This document shows, in pieces, positions 10,409 through 20,867 of a stretch of DNA of 64,000 bases. Every line of letters starts with the position of its first letter. Position 1 is the stretch's first letter. The translations under genes were made by a program, and so were the position numbers. The stretch comes from Tillandsia leiboldiana (taxonomy: Eukaryota > Streptophyta > Magnoliopsida > Poales > Bromeliaceae): positions 14,828,484 to 14,892,483 of the forward strand of contig CM055066.1 of the NCBI GenBank assembly GCA_029204045.2, given 5' to 3'. The notes below the pieces were generated by a model that had not been told where the DNA came from, did not search any database, and saw only the letters and a list, made by a program, of their open reading frames with translations.

Positions 10409-11120
10409 AGCTCTACTCCGAGGCTCGACAAGCAAATTTGGAGATGACAAAGACAATATTCCAACTTAAAAAAGATTTGAAGAGATTTTCATCAGGAGGA
10501 GTAAGTTGGACAAGTTACTTGGTCTTGGTCAAACGAATCGTTTGGGCCTTAGATACGATCGAACGGGCGAGGATCCAAGTTCGAGCGAAACGAAGCTTGT
10601 GCCTCAGTCGGTCTCACCTCCTCCTCCGACAGAAATCAGTTTTTCAATTGTTGACAAACCTTCTACATCTCAAGGAAATTCAAAGTTATATAAGGTATGT
10701 CACAATTGTGGTAAAACAGGGCACATAAGACCAAATTGCATACATGGAGCAAAACGTTCACATCAAGTGAATCATGCACCGACTACCATCAAGAGAACCA
10801 ACCGGAAATTTAAAGAAAATCAACCAAAGGTCAAGAACAATGGTAGCATGTCCCCCAAGACAACATCGTTGTGGAAATTAAAGAAAAGTGATCAACCGAA
10901 CAAAACGCATTCACCAAGGAACTCAACTTCAGGATCATTGACGACGTATTCCAATACTCGTAAGGTTTGGGTGCGGAAAGGTGAAATCTACCCTTATCTT
11001 GTCATTCACGCATCACTACATGCATATGACAATACGTCTTGGTATTTGGATAGTGGTTGTTCACGGCACATGACTGGAGATAAAAACTATTTTAAATCTT
11101 CAAAAAAAGTTGGAAAATGA
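10409..11120 (+). pseudogene. gag-pol: Copia-2 gag C-terminus with second knuckle, and protease start
   Basis: After the frameshift the reading continues through KLLGLGQTNRLG (about 10510) to a second CCHC knuckle, CHNCGKTGHIRPNC (10698-10739), about 260 codons downstream of the first. A basic linker leads to the aspartic protease motif WYLDSGCSRHMTG (about 11041-11079). The frame stops at 11118-11120 inside the protease and resumes at once in the same frame. Copia-3 has the two knuckles at equivalent places but has lost the protease. Confidence 0.88.
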
Positions 11121-12026
11121 ACAATCACTATTCCAAACGGCCCAGTTTTGAAAAATATTTTATATGTTGAGGGCCTCAAGACTAACCTCATAAGCATTAG
11201 TCAATTGTGTGATGATGATTTTTCAGTTAGTTTTTCTGCGATAGAATATCTTGTAACTGATGTAAACCAATCATTCTTTTTGAAAAGGGTTATGTCAAAA
11301 AATAATTGCTATGTAATTCCTAGTAAAACTTTTGAACATTGTAACCTAGTTTCACTTGACACTGAGACTCTTTGGCATGAAAGACTAGGTCACATGAATT
11401 TTAAGGAACTATCTAGAATTACACACAAGGATGTTGTTAGAGGTGTTCCTAAACTGAACTTCAAAGAAAACATTGTGTGTGGTGGTTGCCAAAAGGGAAA
11501 ACAAACTAGATCTACTCACAAGAATTTGAACCATGTAGGAACAAAACGGCCATTAGAACTATTGCATATGGATTTAATGGGGCCAACTCGTCAACCTAGT
11601 TTGGGTGGAAAATGGTACATATTCCTCATGGTTGATGATTTCTCTAGATTTTCATGGGTTGCATTTTTAAGAGAGAAAGCAGATACTTTCGACTCTTTTC
11701 ATGATATTTGTCATCGAATTATGATTGAGAAAAATGAAAAGATTGTCCGTGTTCGCAGTGATAGAGGTGGAGAATTTATAAATTCAAAATTCATTGATTT
11801 CTGCTCTTCAAACGGCATAAAACATTAATTCTCCGCACCTTATACACCGCAACAAAACGGTGCAATCGAGCGCAAAAATAGAGTTGTACAAGAGATGGCG
11901 CGTGTTATGCTACGTAGCCGGAAACTTCCTTTATATTTTTGGGCTGAAGTAGTTAACACCGCGGTCTATGTGATCAATCGTATCTATTTGCGCCCGGGTA
12001 CTTTAAATACTCCATAAGAACTGTGG
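11121..12026 (+). pseudogene. pol: Copia-2 protease end and integrase
   Basis: This holds the rest of the protease (NLISISQLCDD, about 11183-11217), the zinc-binding pre-integrase region (LWHERLGHMNF ... CGGCQKGKQTR, about 11370-11512) and the integrase core with LLHMDLMGP (about 11560), RVRSDRGGEF (about 11749) and NGAIERKNR (about 11859), so the catalytic D, D and E are all present. In-frame stops at about 11826 and 12015 show decay. The frame ends where the X LTR begins; the host sequence GAACTGTGG matches GAACTATGG in Copia-3, which fixes the junction at 12026/12027. Confidence 0.88.
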
Positions 12027-13220
12027 TGTCCCGGATTTTTCGCGGGACTTGACCGTGTTGTTGGCGGTGCGAAACACCTATTTTTGGTGTATTGAGTGCG
12101 TTGTGTGTCAAATGGATGCCAAAAATGGACTCAATGTGCGGAAACAGTCAAAATTGACTATTTTCGGGCGAATTCGGGCTTACGGGCTGAATTTGCGGGT
12201 GGGCCGGTCCACGGCCCACCGTGCGTGCACCGGGTGCGGCGAACCCGTGCGGCCGCCACATGGCGAGCGTGGGTTGGCTGAGCTCGGGCGAGGCGACCGA
12301 GGGGCACGCGAGCGAGGGCATGGGCACGCGTGGGCGGCGCCACGCGGCAGCCCACGTGAGGGCGCGCCGCTCGAGGGCGCGTTGACGCGGGGCGCTGGGC
12401 AGTGTGGGCACCGCCACGTGGCGGGGCTCCGTTGGCGCCCGCTCCGCACGAGGCGGAGCGCGCAGCGGGCGCGCTGACGTGGGGGCGCCAGCTGGCTGCC
12501 CCCGGTTGGCCGATTACTCTGCGAAGCCCATTTTTGGGCTATTTAAGGCCCGAAACTTCCCTCTTTTTCCCTCCTTTCTCCTCGTTGCTCCGCCTAAAAT
12601 CGTGGGAGCGTGAGGGAAATCGTGGGAAATTTTTAGAGTGCCGTGGAGCGTGCCGTCTGTGCCGTGGGACACGCCGTTTGTGTTGCGGGCGCGCCGTTTG
12701 TGCCGTGGTGCTTGCCGTTTGCGACGTGGAGAGCGTACGGGGTGTTCCACGGAGCCGAGCGGTCGTGTGTTCGCCCATTTGTCGGCGCGTCGGTTTAAGG
12801 TAGGTGTCGCCTCATGTTTTGTTGTGTTTTTCGGCACAGTTCTTAGATTTTGCTTTTGGGGTTTTGTCTTTGATCTCTGTGCCCTGTTTCTGTCAGGGAC
12901 CGTTGTTGGAGGTGCCGGTTGCCGCGCAATTTTACCGCCGGACTTTTCGGGGTGTACCGTTCGCGCGTGGCGGGCGCCGTTGCGTTTTCTGTCGAAAGTG
13001 AACATTTCTACGGGAGCCCAATTACAAGTGTCTACAAGCAATTGGTGGCAAACCGAGGTGGGTTGGATTTTCTTCCAAATCTGCGGACTTCCTTCTAATT
13101 CTATTATGATAGGACTAAGCATACTAGAATAGGTGCTACTATTGATATTTGTAGAGTTATTGGACTTTGACTAGCACCCTGACATATGATTGCATGTATT
13201 CAACCAGACTGCTAGAAAAC
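12027..13220 (+). mobile_element. Element X, 5' LTR, piece 1 of 3
   Basis: It begins TGTCCCGG inside the Copia-2 integrase. It is interrupted at 13220 by solo LTR Y; the sequence after Y (16711) continues it. It contains a GC-rich U3, a TATA-like CTATTTAAGG (about 12538-12548), a splice-donor-like AAG/GTAGGT at 12799/12800, an acceptor-like TCTGTCAG ending at 12897 and GAG/GTGGGT at 13057/13058. TGTGG (12022-12026) is the predicted TSD, to be found again to the right of the window. Confidence 0.8.
12210..12550 (+). promoter_or_regulatory. X LTR promoter block
   Basis: A GC-rich tract contains CACGTGGC (about 12415) and CACGTGAG (about 12349), then the TATA-like CTATTTAAGG. Transcription from here is inferred from position and from the same arrangement in Y. 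Confidence 0.45.
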
Positions 13221-13804
13221 TGTAGGGCCCCTAAACTCTTTACAGCTTTTTCCCATGAATCCACTGTGCAAACACCTGTTGATGGTGTATCTGGCCCATG
13301 GTGCATCAAAGGGATGCCACAGATGGACCCGGTGAGCTTTGGTTGGCTGTTTTGGCCTTCGGCTGCTTTTGCCGAATTTTAGAAAAAGGAATTTGGCCAA
13401 ACAGAGGGTGGATTTGGATTCAGCGCGGAAAAACGCTTGAGAATGGTATTTTGTTTGCTTAATTCTGAGTCCGGATGCCCAAAAGCGGGCTCCCGGAAGT
13501 TTTGGCAGTTTTTGGTGTTTGCGGGAGCCTCCGGCAAATTTTGGAGGTGGATTTTGGCGAAATGGACGTCGTTTTTGGAATCAGCGTGCTCAAACGGTCA
13601 AGATGGGCTTTTTACTTGATGTTTTTGGGCTGCGGTTACTGTTCACGCCGGAACAGTGTTTCCGGCGATCGCCGGCGGCGGCGGGCAGCGCCGGCCGGCG
13701 GCGACGCAGCCTCGGGCAGGCGGCAGGCGGCGGCACAGGGCGCGGGCAGGCGCCCGGGAGCGCGGGCAGGCGCGCGGTCCACCGCGGAGGTCGTGCGCCG
13801 GGGG

Positions 13805-14275
13805 CGGGCCACGTGGCGCTTTCTGGTTGGCCGGCGCTGCAGACGCGGTCCACGGAATTTGGTCCGGGTGCACGGTGGACCGGGTGGACACGTGGCGTGA
13901 GGTGATTGGTCCGGTGTTGTGCTCCCGGTCCACGCGATTGGTAGAGTCAGTGACCGGGGCAGGTGGCCGTACGGCAGGGCAGGTGGCCATACGGCACGGG
14001 TCAGCCGCGACGTGCGCGGTGCACGGGGCCACGTGCGCGGTGCACGGGTTGCCGGGGCCACGTGGCGCGACGCCATTGGCTGGCGCAGGTGCGCCGGGTG
14101 CAGCGGGGCCCGGGGAAGCACAGTGCTGGGCTACGTGGCAGGCCCGAGTGGTTTCGGGCTTGCACAGTAATGGGCCGGGCCCATTACTGTAGCAGCCCGA
14201 AACCCCCCCAGCGCCCGGAAGTGGGGACACATAGGGTATTTCTGCAATTGTTTTCTTCAGCCTATTTAAAGGCAA
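13805..14275 (+). promoter_or_regulatory. G-box/ABRE-like cluster and TATA box of LTR Y
   Basis: CCACGTGGCG or near variants occur at about 13809, 13888, 14028, 14057 and 14132 (ACACGTGGC, CCACGTGCG, CTACGTGGC), all in 330 bp. The TATA-like CTATTTAAAG follows at 14262-14271. ACGTGGC is the core of plant ABA-response elements and CACGTG the G-box bound by bZIP and bHLH factors; control by them here is inference. Confidence 0.55.
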
Positions 14276-15869
14276 CCCGAGCCCCCTTCCTTTGCCTTTT
14301 TCTCTCATCCCTCTCACTCTCTGCCCTAGCCCCCTCAAGCAAAGTTGTTCACCTCTTCACCCTCGATCTTCCTGCCAAGTTTCAAGATTTTTGGAGGCTC
14401 GAATCCCGAGGTTCCCCATTTTACGGCGCGGCGCGACGTTGCATTCCTGGGTTCTTCTTCGGCGCAGCGACAGTATTTTAGCTCCCCTGGGCTACCCCGA
14501 GAACATTTTGCTGTGATTCTTGCGCCGGCAGACTCCTAAGAGGTAGGACTTCATCTTTCGTTTTGGTCGCGCTTTCTCGTTTTGAGGTTTTGGCACGGAT
14601 CCCGAGGCAAACAGTGACCCCTTTTTCTGTGTGGACTTCCTTGACAGCAGCGGGGTATTTTGGCCATATCTTCGCGCACGAGCATCAGACGGAAACGAGC
14701 TTATACAACTTTTTCATCTACGGATCGCAAGGAACACGCTCGTATTTTTCTTGGATTTTCCTGAGGTTTATTTCGAGGTGAAAATTACTGTTTTCTTAGT
14801 GAACAGTGCACAGTTTTTAGCACAGATTTTTGTATGAGTGTACCCCCTTGCCGAATTTTTATCTTGACTTACCGAACTCGGATTTGGGCGTGCAAGGTAC
14901 CGTTGCGAAGCTATCGACGCGAGGATTGCTGTGGTATTTTTCTTGGAATTTTCTGGGCACTTTCTGCAGGTGATAATTTAACAGTTTTGAATCCGAGGTT
15001 GTAGGTGGTTATAAGAGCAATAATTGGGAGCCTAAGTGTAATTAGTGAGCTTTGTATTGTACCAGGAATATTTCGGGTGTGCTAAAATTGTGGGAGCAAG
15101 GATTTGGAGTTTTGGTATTTTCTTGCTGTACGGATCCGGACAGTTAGCACTTCAGGTGGGTGGTTGTTGTACTCCTCTCCTTTGGTATGCCCACTAGGAA
15201 CATCAGAGTGTTCCCTCATTTTTGAGGCCCAAAGTATTATTAGTAACCTTGCATGCTCTAGGGAATTAATTATGGGTTGATTGATCGTTGATAAATTGTT
15301 ATTTGATCCATGTGGAAATTGTTGGACTGCATGTATAGGGTTAAAATAATAGTTGAGGATTATAAAATTGCTAAATATTCCATGAGACTGTCACTTTAGC
15401 TTATGTCACTCTGAACTGATTACTCTTGGAAAATGGACAACATATTGAGACAATGCATGATTAAACGGGTCACTTAAATATTGACATCTTTTATTGCTAC
15501 ACTATCTTTTGGGACTTGACTTAGGAGAAACCATGCATTTATTCTTTTCTTCTCCTAGTATTGATAGACTTGCGGCATAGTCGCTCGGGTTCGAGCGGGT
15601 GTTGGACAGTGTAGCCAGGTATTGGGGATTTGGGACAGGTTGGGCTTTTGACAGGGTGTTGCGGCGACCACGGATCTTGGGTGGTTGACCGGGTTGTTAC
15701 TGTTGCATCAGATTGGGGGTTTTGGGGATCGGGCTTTCTTTAGTGGATGGAGTTTTCCACTTTGATCATATTCATGATCCAGTCCTGCTATTATGAGACA
15801 GTGGTTACAGAGATGCTTGTTACAGTGATTTCCTTACTCGTGTGGGTCGCTCCCCTCGAGGGCCACTCT

Positions 15870-15950
15870 GGAGTGTGCGACCGGACGGATCGAGGCCGGT
15901 CTGTTATTACTTTAGAGCTTGATCGGACGGGCCGAGGCCGATCTGTTACT
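15870..15950 (+). repeat. Two-copy LTR repeat around GAGGCCGATCTGTTA
   Basis: Two units of about 50 bp containing CGGACGG, CGAGGCCG and TCTGTTA sit just after TCGCTCCCCTCGAG. This is the spot where LTR A carries its 34-bp repeats, so it is a recurrent site of short duplications. Confidence 0.55.
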
Positions 15951-16629
15951 TACGTTGGGGACATGACCGTATCAGGCAGTAGTCGGTCAGTATCCCCACA
16001 GATGAGATTAGCAGGCAGTGCCAGTGTCCACTGGCGTTAGATTGGGTCGTTTTGACAGGCTTCTTGATACTGATGCATACTTTCCCATACTTATTGGTTT
16101 ATCATGTAGAGGCATATTAGGGGTAGCACTTCATCAGTTGTCATTCATAGCTTCACCCCCCTTTCTCTTCTTCCCCTTTTGCCTCTGATTACCTGGTGGG
16201 CATATTTGAGCTGAGGCTTTACCCACTAGGGGAGGCTACTGTTTATAGTAGTACTTACCCCCATTGTCTTTTCTTGTTTCTTTCTTCCCCTTTGTTTTGC
16301 AGAGTCCTCTGCGGGAGTTGCTGGGCCGTCAGCAACTGATCGAGGTAAGCGGATTGCAGACTAGATAGAGAGCCATCCGATGGTTGTAGCACATAGCTGG
16401 AGCTTTTGGGTACCTGGTCTTCTCAGACAGCTTTTGTTTATTTCTTTTTGGGTCTGGCTTTTGCCAGCTGTTTGTATTTAGTGGTGAGCTGGGAGAGACA
16501 TCTGTATTTTACTCCACTGTTGTACTCTTTTACTTCCAGCTTCTGTCTGAGATACAGTAGTTTTAGTTTAGCTCTGATTATTATGCTCTTTTATTATTAT
16601 TTCTTATCTGAGCAGGTTACCGACGCTTC

Positions 16630-16697
16630 GTGTATGTGGGAAATACCGCATGCACGGCGGATCTGTAGACGGGCCCGGGTTCTGGTTTACACCCGGG
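16630..16697 (+). promoter_or_regulatory. Terminal hairpins of LTR Y
   Basis: GTGTATGTGG (16630-16639) pairs fully with CCGCATGCAC (16646-16655), with two G-T pairs. CCCGGGT (16675-16681) pairs with ACCCGGG (16691-16697). Compared with LTR A, arm bases differ on both sides with pairing kept. Confidence 0.65.
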
Positions 16698-16710
16698 GCG
16701 TGACAAAAAC

Positions 16711-17280
16711 TCTCACTTGGGCTAGGTTTTTTTATGTTCTAGTTTTCACCTCTTGCATTCCTTTTTCTGGATTTAGAGTTTCTTCTCGCCCGGTTAGTGG
16801 GCCGAGTGGTCAGGTTATTGTGGGATGCTTTAGCACTCGTGCCCGGGAGGGGCAAGTGGAGTCTGGTAGCTGTGGCTAGTGCTGTGCCAGTGTTGGGAGC
16901 CGTTGAGTAAACGGTGGTCCCGGGTTGTCGTGTATTCTCCAACCAGTGTCTTTAGCGCTGTGTTTGTGGTAGTGTTGAGTTGTTGATAGTAGGACCCTGA
17001 ACCCGGACTATTTTGGACACACATAATTTCAGTAAACAAAGGTTTTCCTTCCAAATTTCGAAGGGTCGCCGGAGCCTGTTATTGTTTGATAGGGTGAAGT
17101 CATTAGCCCTTCGGGGTTTGGAAAATAAAACTTATTTTAACTGATTTTCTTAAGAAACTAAAATTCATTAAATTGGGCTTCTCAAATCAAAATGGTTTTT
17201 GAAAATAATTGTCATTTCTTCTTAAAACTTCCTCGCCCGAGAGGGTTGAGTGATCTGGGTTATGTGGGTCGTATCATTGT
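16711..17280 (+). mobile_element. Element X, 5' LTR, piece 2 of 3
   Basis: This lies between Y and composite P; its ends are fixed by the TSDs AAAAC (left) and ATTGT (17276-17280, right). It contains CCTGTTATTGTTTGATAGGG (about 17076), a phrase that recurs near 38027 and 38160 in piece 3 and supports their common origin. No coding sequence is seen. Confidence 0.7.
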
Positions 17281-17613
17281 TGTAGAGTCCAGGCGCTCCC
17301 TTGCCCTTGTATACCTCCCTTGCCCTCTGGTTGCTTTAGTCCAGTCGGACACCTGTTTTTGATTTGCCCTGATGATTATATCTATAGGACTTATCTGATA
17401 TATGTTAATCTCGTTTGACACGTCATGATTCTCCTGTTTGACATCGACTCGATTAGACTTATACATGTGATTGTTTGTTCACGGTCAGCCGATTATTATC
17501 TACATGATCCCTGATTATTCCTGACTGATCCTGATTGATTGATATATATAGATTTGCATGATTAGATGACACCTGTTGATTCCTGTCATTGAGATGTTAT
17601 TCGAGATATTATT

Positions 17614-17859
17614 GATATGCATGAATGATTGATCCTGATTGATAGATACCACTCGATATGCATGATTGATTGATCCTGATTGATAGACACTACTTGATAT
17701 GCATGATTGATTGATTCTGATTGATAGATACCACTCGATATGCATGATTGATTGATCCTGATTGATAGATAACACTCGATATGCATGATTGATTGATCCT
17801 GATTGATAGACACTACTCGATATGCATGATTGATTGATTCCGATGGATAGATATAGACA
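17614..17859 (+). repeat. 41-bp tandem repeat, six copies
   Basis: The unit starts GATATGCATGATTGATTG; copies begin at 17614, 17655, 17696, 17737, 17778 and 17819. Because 41 is not a multiple of three, the minus strand shows a peptide that cycles through three frames; that ORF is an artefact of the array. Confidence 0.92.
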
Positions 17860-18741
17860 GATGATTCCCTGTTGGGATCTCGGCATGTTGCCGACTACCC
17901 GGTCACTAGACCGTGAGATTGATCATTATGATTTGCCATGCACTGCTGTACTTCACGAACATGGCCGGGGTAGCTCCCCGTGGAGATTGTTCTTTACCGG
18001 TAAAGTGGTCTGATGATAGACCCGTGAGCCCTCGACAAGGTTATGTCAGCCGAAAAAGGTGCCGAACAGTGGCATTGCCTCAGGTTCTCTGAGACCAATA
18101 TTGGCACATGATTCGATATTTGGTTTTCTACCTTTGACGCATTACTTTTACTCGTACAGTTGCTCAGTTGTTCCAGCACTATTATCTGTAGACATGCTTG
18201 TATTATTTTTATCTCTTGCAGTTCTTTATACATGATCCTTGTAGTTGACTTTGATTTTCGGCCTGCATGCTCTACAGTTTTCATGATAGTTATCTCTGAG
18301 ATACCCTGATTGTTCAGCATACTTACCTGCAGTTTTATTTCTGATTATTAGTAGACATCTATGTTTCCAGCTTTTCCTACAGATCTTTACTAACCGCAGA
18401 TTTTAGTACCCAGTAGGTACGATTAGCTGATCCTCGGCTCGTCGTGCCCACTGGGATACACTCCGGTGTATCTCACACCCTCGGGTGACTGTTGTAGGTC
18501 CGTCGGGTGGTGAGATGTCGGGACGATCCAGTGAGCCGATTACGATAGAGCTGTCCCCATGAGCATTATATATCGATGACTTCTGCAGACATTTACTTTC
18601 CACATTTCATTCCAGTTTATCTTGATTTAGACATTTAAAACTGATGATGTAATAACTTAATTTTGATTATTCCTGCTGAGTAGATTAGATTAGTTACTGA
18701 TATATCTGTTGATCTCTGATGATGATTTTTAGCCGTGCATG

Positions 18742-18782
18742 TATAGGGGAATCTTTGTCCTAGGGATAGAGAGTCTTCTATA
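18742..18782 (+). promoter_or_regulatory. Terminal hairpin of LTR Q
   Basis: Inner arms CTTTGTCC (18753-18760) and GGATAGAG (18764-18771) pair with two G-T wobbles, and outer arms TATAG (18742-18746) and CTATA (18778-18782) enclose them. The position matches the P hairpin; the outer stem is shorter. Confidence 0.5.
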
Positions 18783-19924
18783 GTGTGGCGGTCTGTTGCG
18801 CCCAGTTTGCAAACTCTGATTTCAAAACAAAATTTACCGGATTTTTAAAACTCGGGGCGTGACAGATTTGATGTAGAGTCCAGGCGCTCCCTTGCCCTTG
18901 TATACCTCCCTTTTATTTTGACGGGACTGGTAGGAAAACTTTCCACCGTTTTCTGTAATGGACTGACCGGGGCCGCTAGTATTTTTCTGCGATTGAGCTC
19001 GAAGAACGGAGGGTGGCAAAGCGAACGGAATCGGATTCCGATTTACGGATCTCCCGAAATGGGGGTCAAAGCGTTTGCTTTTGAGTGGCGCATCGGAATC
19101 CGTGTTAAGTGGCCGGCACGTTCTTCGAGGCGATCGGACGGGGAACCTGCTGTGATCGGAATGCTCATCTGTTTATGTCATTGGGTTATTTTATTTATGT
19201 AGTGGTACTTCGACTTTCCGGTTTTCCATCTTGGGTCCTAACCGAATATTTTCAGTTGATTAAGAAGGGGTTGAAATTCGAGAAATTCTGGGCTGGTTGT
19301 CGGGACTTGCGGATTTTTTTTGGTGCTAGAGCTCGCAAAACGGTGAACGGAGACGCGATCGGATTCGAATTCCGACTCCCGGATCTCCCAGAATTAATTT
19401 TTGAAGTTTGGACCCTTTTTTGGGTGCTCTGGGATCCGTGCGAGCGATTGACACGCTTTTCGAGACAATCGTAGCCATCGATTTTTGTTTCGGTTATTTT
19501 AGGGTTTCTCTCTTGACGGCTAGGGTTTAAGGCGGCCCTGTTAAGAAAGGGAAGGGGAAAAACCCCAATTCATATTTCCTCTCTTTTCAACCGAGGGCGT
19601 GAGGAACCGAGATGGAGACGAGGAGAGGGAAGGACGATCGCACGCCCTGCGGAACCCGGCGAACGAGAGCGGGACGATCCTCTTCCTTCCTCCCTCACCG
19701 GCGAAAACAGGGTGAGCGGTTCGGGTCTTCCCGGTTATCTTTTTTGGTATAAGGTTTTCTTTCTTGTCGTGTTGCGCGCGAGGCGTGTTGTCGAACGGGA
19801 GGCCGCCGCCGCCGTTGTTAAACGGGAGGCCGCCGCCGCCGTTACCATGTTCGCGGGGTCGTCGCCGGAGTCGCACGGGAGCGAAAACGGAGAAAAAAAC
19901 CGAAAAAAAGGGGTTACTGTACGG

Positions 19925-20215
19925 ATTCTCGGCCCGCGGTCCACGGGCCGGGGCGTGCACCCGGTGCACGCCCCGCGGCGCGGGAGCCGCGGACCCGGCG
20001 CACGCTTTCGTGCGCCGGCCCGGCCCGCTCGGGTGCGGTGCACGCTGCGGCGTGCACCCGGTGCGCACCGCAGCCCCTGCGGCCGTGAGCCCGGTGCAGG
20101 CTCGTGTCGTGCACCGGCCCGGCCCAGGATGCGCGGTGCACGCTTCCTGCGTGCACCCGGTGCATGCCACGCGACCACCGACGCCGTAAACCCGGTCCAC
20201 GCCTGGACCGTGCAC
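19925..20215 (+). repeat. GC-rich block of GTGCACC/GGTGCAC palindromes
   Basis: Near-palindromes of the form GTGCACCCGGTGCAC recur (about 19955, 20043, 20150, with partial forms between). They create long spurious frames on both strands. Shorter versions occur in X (about 12225) and Y (about 14020-14050). Confidence 0.7.
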
Positions 20216-20720
20216 CAGCCTTCAGCCAAAGAGCCCAGAAGTTCCGTTTTTGGCCCGTTTCGCCCCGTTTTTGAGTGTTTTTAACCACGACGATGGTTTT
20301 TTAACAAATAATTCTTATTGTAGCTGTTCGGGCACACGGCGAGGGTACTTTTAGTTGGAGCTCCCGCACGTCGTCTCCTTCGTGTTTGAGGTGGGTTTTA
20401 TTTTGGTACTTAGCACCGAATTCCGGCGGTCGCTTTTATTCTTAATTTTCTTTTATTCTTAATTTTACATGACGTTGCTAACAGGATAGTGGTTATACCC
20501 TTACTCTCGATTATATATTATGATGCTAACATGATAGCGGTTATAGCTTATTCATGATTACTGTTGGTTACTTTGCTCGAGGCTGCAGCACGCGCACCCG
20601 CGGTTTGGCCACCGCAAAGGGTGCGTTTTTCCGGAAAAGCGGTATATAACCCGTGTATACCCACGAGGTGACGTAGTGGGGCCCCTGTAGTTGTGGGGTT
20701 TGAGGCGCCGAGGTGCGAGC

Positions 20721-20867
20721 GGTGCGACCCGTCGGTTTAGTTGCCCGACGTGGTCGGATATTGCAGGTACGGTGCGACCCGTCGGTTTAGTTGCCCGACG
20801 TGGTCGGATATTGTAGGTACGGTACGGCCCGTCGGTTTAGTTGTCCGACGTGGTCGGGTATTGCAGG
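20721..20867 (+). repeat. 50-bp tandem repeat, three copies
   Basis: Units start at 20721, 20771 and 20821 and contain CGTCGGTTTAGTT and CCGACGTGGTCGG. CGTCGG and CCGACG within each unit can pair as a 6-bp stem. The 3' LTR has the same array near 37034-37180; R and R2 have two diverged copies (about 26250-26345 and 58270-58372). Confidence 0.85.

Larger units (their letters stand above)
7656..12026 (+). mobile_element. Copia-2: SIRE-like copia element, 5' part
   Basis: The element comprises a 5' LTR (7656-8932), PBS, gag with two distant zinc knuckles, protease and most of integrase, all on the + strand, cut at about 12026 by the LTR of gypsy element X. The 5-bp flank AGATG (7651-7655) is the candidate TSD; its partner is outside the window. 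Copia-3 (41535-51688) is the same family on the other strand. The integrase wording (LELLHMDLMGP) and two-knuckle Gag suggest the SIRE/Maximus clade; I am moderately sure of the clade and certain of copia. Confidence 0.9.
13221..16705 (+). mobile_element. Solo LTR Y, 3.5 kb, inside X LTR
   Basis: It starts TGTAGGGCCCC and ends CCCGGGGCGTGACA, with a perfect TSD AAAAC at 13216-13220 and 16706-16710. It contains no PBS or coding sequence, so it is a solo LTR. Removing it joins two X segments. Order: a TTTTGG-rich start, a GC-rich block with five CACGTG(G) elements, the TATA-like box CTATTTAAAG (14262-14271), a pyrimidine-rich leader, AG/GTGGGT at 15155/15156, and the conserved 3' third with a terminal hairpin. 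Several GC-rich frames over 100 codons cross it in both strands; I read these as composition artefacts. Confidence 0.9.
17281..18864 (+). mobile_element. LTR Q at the 5' end of composite P
   Basis: The first 40 bp (17281-17320) are identical to the head of the P LTR, then the sequence diverges completely. It ends ACTCGGGGCGTGACA followed by GATTTGA, which resembles the spacer before a PBS (GATTAGA then TGGTATC), but continues as the TG of the P LTR. Internal features: a 41-bp tandem array, a GTAGGTACGATTAGC-like stretch and a terminal hairpin. No partner copy of Q lies in the window. Confidence 0.75.

Noticed and set aside
13475..14481. Overlapping frames of 128-231 codons in LTR Y
   Set aside because: They lie in the GC-rich promoter block of a solo LTR, on both strands, with no domain.
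16711..17280. Continuation of Copia-2 pol after solo LTR Y
   Set aside because: No copia motif in any frame; TSD AAAAC joins it to the X LTR sequence left of 13221.
17614..17859. CRISPR-like array
   Set aside because: The units are adjacent tandem copies without unique spacers, inside a plant LTR.
17515..17886. 123-codon minus-strand frame with repeated SINQDQSIMHI-like text
   Set aside because: It is the translation of the 41-bp tandem array; overlapping frames give the same peptide.
17281..18871. Q as an ordinary solo LTR with its own TSD
   Set aside because: The bases right of Q (GATTT) do not repeat ATTGT; the matching ATTGT is at the far end of P.
19541..20288. Frames of 120-224 codons in the P LTR (also at 35883-36601)
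   Set aside because: GC-rich palindromic DNA without conserved codons; both strands are open and the frames differ between the two LTRs.
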